From assembly GCA_030263595.1 (NCBI GenBank), contig SZPG01000021.1:1-40093 (forward strand): a stretch of DNA of 40,093 nt, given 5' to 3'. Every line of letters starts with the position of its first letter. Position 1 is the first letter of the stretch. The notes under the pieces are model-generated. The model saw nothing but the letters and a program-made list of their open reading frames with translations. It ran no database searches and was not told the DNA's origin. The DNA is from Chloroflexi bacterium CFX6. Its GTDB lineage: Bacteria > Chloroflexota > Anaerolineae > Anaerolineales > Villigracilaceae. A program made the translations under genes and the position numbers. Below, piece by piece: positions 38,663 to 40,093 of this stretch.

Positions 38663-39922
38663 TCACTTCTGCATGATTCCGTTTCTATTGAAAATCACGA
38701 CCGCGATCCCGAACAATACCGCTCCCATGATGAGCAGGGCGGTGATGGGTTCGGTCAGGTTCTTCAGTGTGCCGCCGAGGGCGAGCGTGGTGAACCCGTC
38801 CAAGCCCCAGGCGTTGGGGGTGATCTTGCTGATCGCCTGCATGATCGGCGGGAACTGTTCGAGGTTGATGAAACTGCCGCCCAGGATGCCAAAGATGAGC
38901 ATGATGGCGGATCCCGTACTGCCCACCTGGGCGGGCGTGCGCGCCAATGCCGTGATGAGCATCCCCCAGCCCGCCGCGCCGAAGACCGCTGCCAGGATCA
39001 AGGCGATCATGCCCAACGGATCGCCCCATTTGACCTGGAAGAACACCGCCGAGGCGAGGATCAAGATCCCAACCTGCGCGACGCCCATGAAGAAGATGCC
39101 CAGCACTTTGCCGCCCAGCACCTGTGCGGTTCGTGTGGGCGAGACCATCAGGCGGGGCAATGTCCCCTGGGCGCGTTCGGCGAGGATGGATCGTCCGCCA
39201 TAGGAAACGGTGTACATCAGGAACATCAACGCCATGCCCGGCGCAAAGTAGGCGAGCAGGTCGAACTCCGTTGCCGCCGCGCCCTCTTTATCGGTCTTGA
39301 GCGTGATGGCGGTGGATTCGGATTGTTCCACATCCTCGATCAAGGCGCGCGCTTCGCTCTCCGCGTTTTGCGGATTCAACAATCCGCTTTGCATCAAGCC
39401 GACGATGGAGGTCATGCCGCTGACGCGTCCCTCCTCGACGCGCGAGACGAACTCGTCCACAATGGCTTTGACGATGCCCGCGCCTGTCGGTCGTGAGGGA
39501 TTGGCGTACACTTCGATCTGCACGGGTTCAGGCTGGACGTAGTTCGGATCCATCATCGTCCCTTCGGCGGGGATGATACTTTCGGTGAAGCCTTTTGGGA
39601 TGATGACGGCGGCTGAGGCTTGGTCACTGTCTATAAGTTGGCGAGCCGCCTCGGGGTCGTATGAAGCGGTGGGTTCCATCAACTCAGCCATGTCCTCCGA
39701 GTTGAACAAATCTTCGAGCGCGTTCCCCAATTCTGCTTGATCCAAATTGACAATGACGACGGGAATGTCGGAGATGCCGGTCGAACCGCCGCTGAAGCGC
39801 CCCGTGACGAAGCCCATGCCGATGGTGAGGAGAAATGGCGCAAGCAGCATGAAGGTCAGCGCGGCGCGGTCACGGAACATGAGTTTGAGGTCTTTGAGAC
39901 CGATGAGGAGGAGTTTGGTCAT
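38663..39922 (-). CDS. ABC-2 type exporter permease (first)
   Basis: A 419-residue ABC-2 permease, paralogous in plan to the neighbouring one. The opening is MTKLLLIGLKDLKLMFRDRAALTFMLLAPFLLTIGMGFVTG. A large outer loop follows, then FAPGMALMFLMYTVSYGGRSILAERAQGTLPRLMVSPT with the conserved coupling element, and further helices with WGMLITALARTPAQVGS and PNAWGLDGFTTLALGG. The ATG at 39922 fits the usual permease N-terminus. A GTG 42 nt upstream would add residues encoded by a hairpin element. Two permeases plus one ATPase suggest a heterodimeric exporter. Confidence 0.88.
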   Translation of the reverse strand: MTKLLLIGLKDLKLMFRDRAALTFMLLAPFLLTIGMGFVTGRFSGGSTGISDIPVVIVNLDQAELGNALEDLFNSEDMAELMEPTASYDPEAARQLIDSDQASAAVIIPKGFTESIIPAEGTMMDPNYVQPEPVQIEVYANPSRPTGAGIVKAIVDEFVSRVEEGRVSGMTSIVGLMQSGLLNPQNAESEARALIEDVEQSESTAITLKTDKEGAAATEFDLLAYFAPGMALMFLMYTVSYGGRSILAERAQGTLPRLMVSPTRTAQVLGGKVLGIFFMGVAQVGILILASAVFFQVKWGDPLGMIALILAAVFGAAGWGMLITALARTPAQVGSTGSAIMLIFGILGGSFINLEQFPPIMQAISKITPNAWGLDGFTTLALGGTLKNLTEPITALLIMGAVLFGIAVVIFNRNGIMQK

Positions 39923-39938
39923 GGTTACTTTTTGGAGT

Positions 39939-39990
39939 GCAAAGTCTCCTGACTTTGCAAGCACGAATATCCAACGACTGGAGTCGTTGG
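39939..39990. repeat. Pair of short hairpins in the exporter operon
   Basis: GCAAAGTC-TCCT-GACTTTGC (39939-39958) and CCAACGAC-TGGA-GTCGTTGG (39971-39990) are two perfect 8-bp stems with 4-nt loops, 12 nt apart. They lie between the ATPase stop and the permease start. Confidence 0.6.
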
Positions 39991-39997
39991 ACTCCGA

Positions 39998-40093
39998 TCA
40001 ATCACGCAACGCCCTGCCCGTGAGATGCAAAAACACCGCTTCGAGATTCGGTTCGCGGATGTCAATCGAATGGATCTTGATGCCGCGTTCGTT
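39998..40093 (-). CDS. ABC exporter ATP-binding protein, C-terminal end (partial)
   Basis: Only the last 31 codons are in the window. They read NERGIKIHSIDIREPNLEAV and then FLHLTGRALRD before the stop. The EPNLEAVFLHLTGRALRD ending is standard for the ATPase of ABC-2 (daunorubicin-resistance/NatA-type) exporters. It is the upstream gene of the exporter operon and supplies the nucleotide-binding subunit for the two permeases. Confidence 0.85.
   Translation of the reverse strand, partial: NERGIKIHSIDIREPNLEAVFLHLTGRALRD

Noticed and set aside
1..40093. tRNA, rRNA or tmRNA genes
   Set aside because: No cloverleaf-like or T-loop GTTCGAATC-type signatures in proper context were found by eye on either strand. 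A covariance-model scan would be decisive.

Overview
The window looks like a chromosomal segment of a Chloroflexota bacterium, probably class Anaerolineae. This is inferred from gene content, not from a marker gene: GC-rich coding, many lipoproteins and membrane proteins with Thr/Pro-rich linkers, transmembrane Ser/Thr kinases, LysM and LytR-CpsA-Psr envelope proteins, and several families of interspersed hairpin repeats. No rRNA, tRNA or CRISPR array was seen. No gene-free stretch exceeds about 250 bases.

Layout. 1-1596 (+): the C-terminal part of an EttA-like ABC-F ATPase and a DUF4386 membrane protein. 1649-8798: a distinctive cluster of unknown function. On the minus strand it has three paralogous multi-pass membrane proteins (starts at 7252, 4599 and 2485), a lipoprotein with a tandemly duplicated FmdE-like domain, a 54-residue membrane peptide, and a NapH-like double [4Fe-4S] membrane protein. 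Divergent from these are two tandem Crp/Fnr regulators. Palindromic operator candidates sit in the divergent promoter region and in front of the lipoprotein gene. I consider this the best candidate for an undescribed system (anaerobic/redox or gas-responsive is a guess). 8795-12595: lysA, a FtsB/DivIC-like gene, methylmalonyl-CoA epimerase and tilS.

12677-14664: a tyrosine-recombinase homologue that has lost most catalytic residues. Its 5' end is duplicated about 1 kb upstream, and a TumA/TumE-like toxin-antitoxin pair lies between the two copies. 14681-20128 (-): a four-gene signalling operon with two divergent protein kinases, a TPR-TM-SH3 protein and a membrane protein. 20376-20964 (-): a nucleotidyltransferase with a small overlapping upstream partner. 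21001-25597 (-): an overlapping operon of a histidine-kinase-like sensor lacking the phospho-acceptor His, a LysM protein and an LCP lipoprotein. This suggests cell-envelope sensing tied to wall-polymer attachment.

25704-30177 (+): a TPR protein, a lipoprotein, mtaB and folD. 30372-35039 (+): a complete branched-chain-amino-acid-type ABC importer (livK-H-M-G-F) closed by a strong terminator. 35224-37233 (+): a transmembrane Ser/Thr kinase with an extracellular beta-propeller-like domain. 37364-40093 (-): an ABC-2 exporter (two permeases plus the C-terminus of the ATPase). Several operon-first genes have a TATAAT-like box only 6-11 nt before the start codon and no Shine-Dalgarno sequence, suggesting leaderless transcripts.
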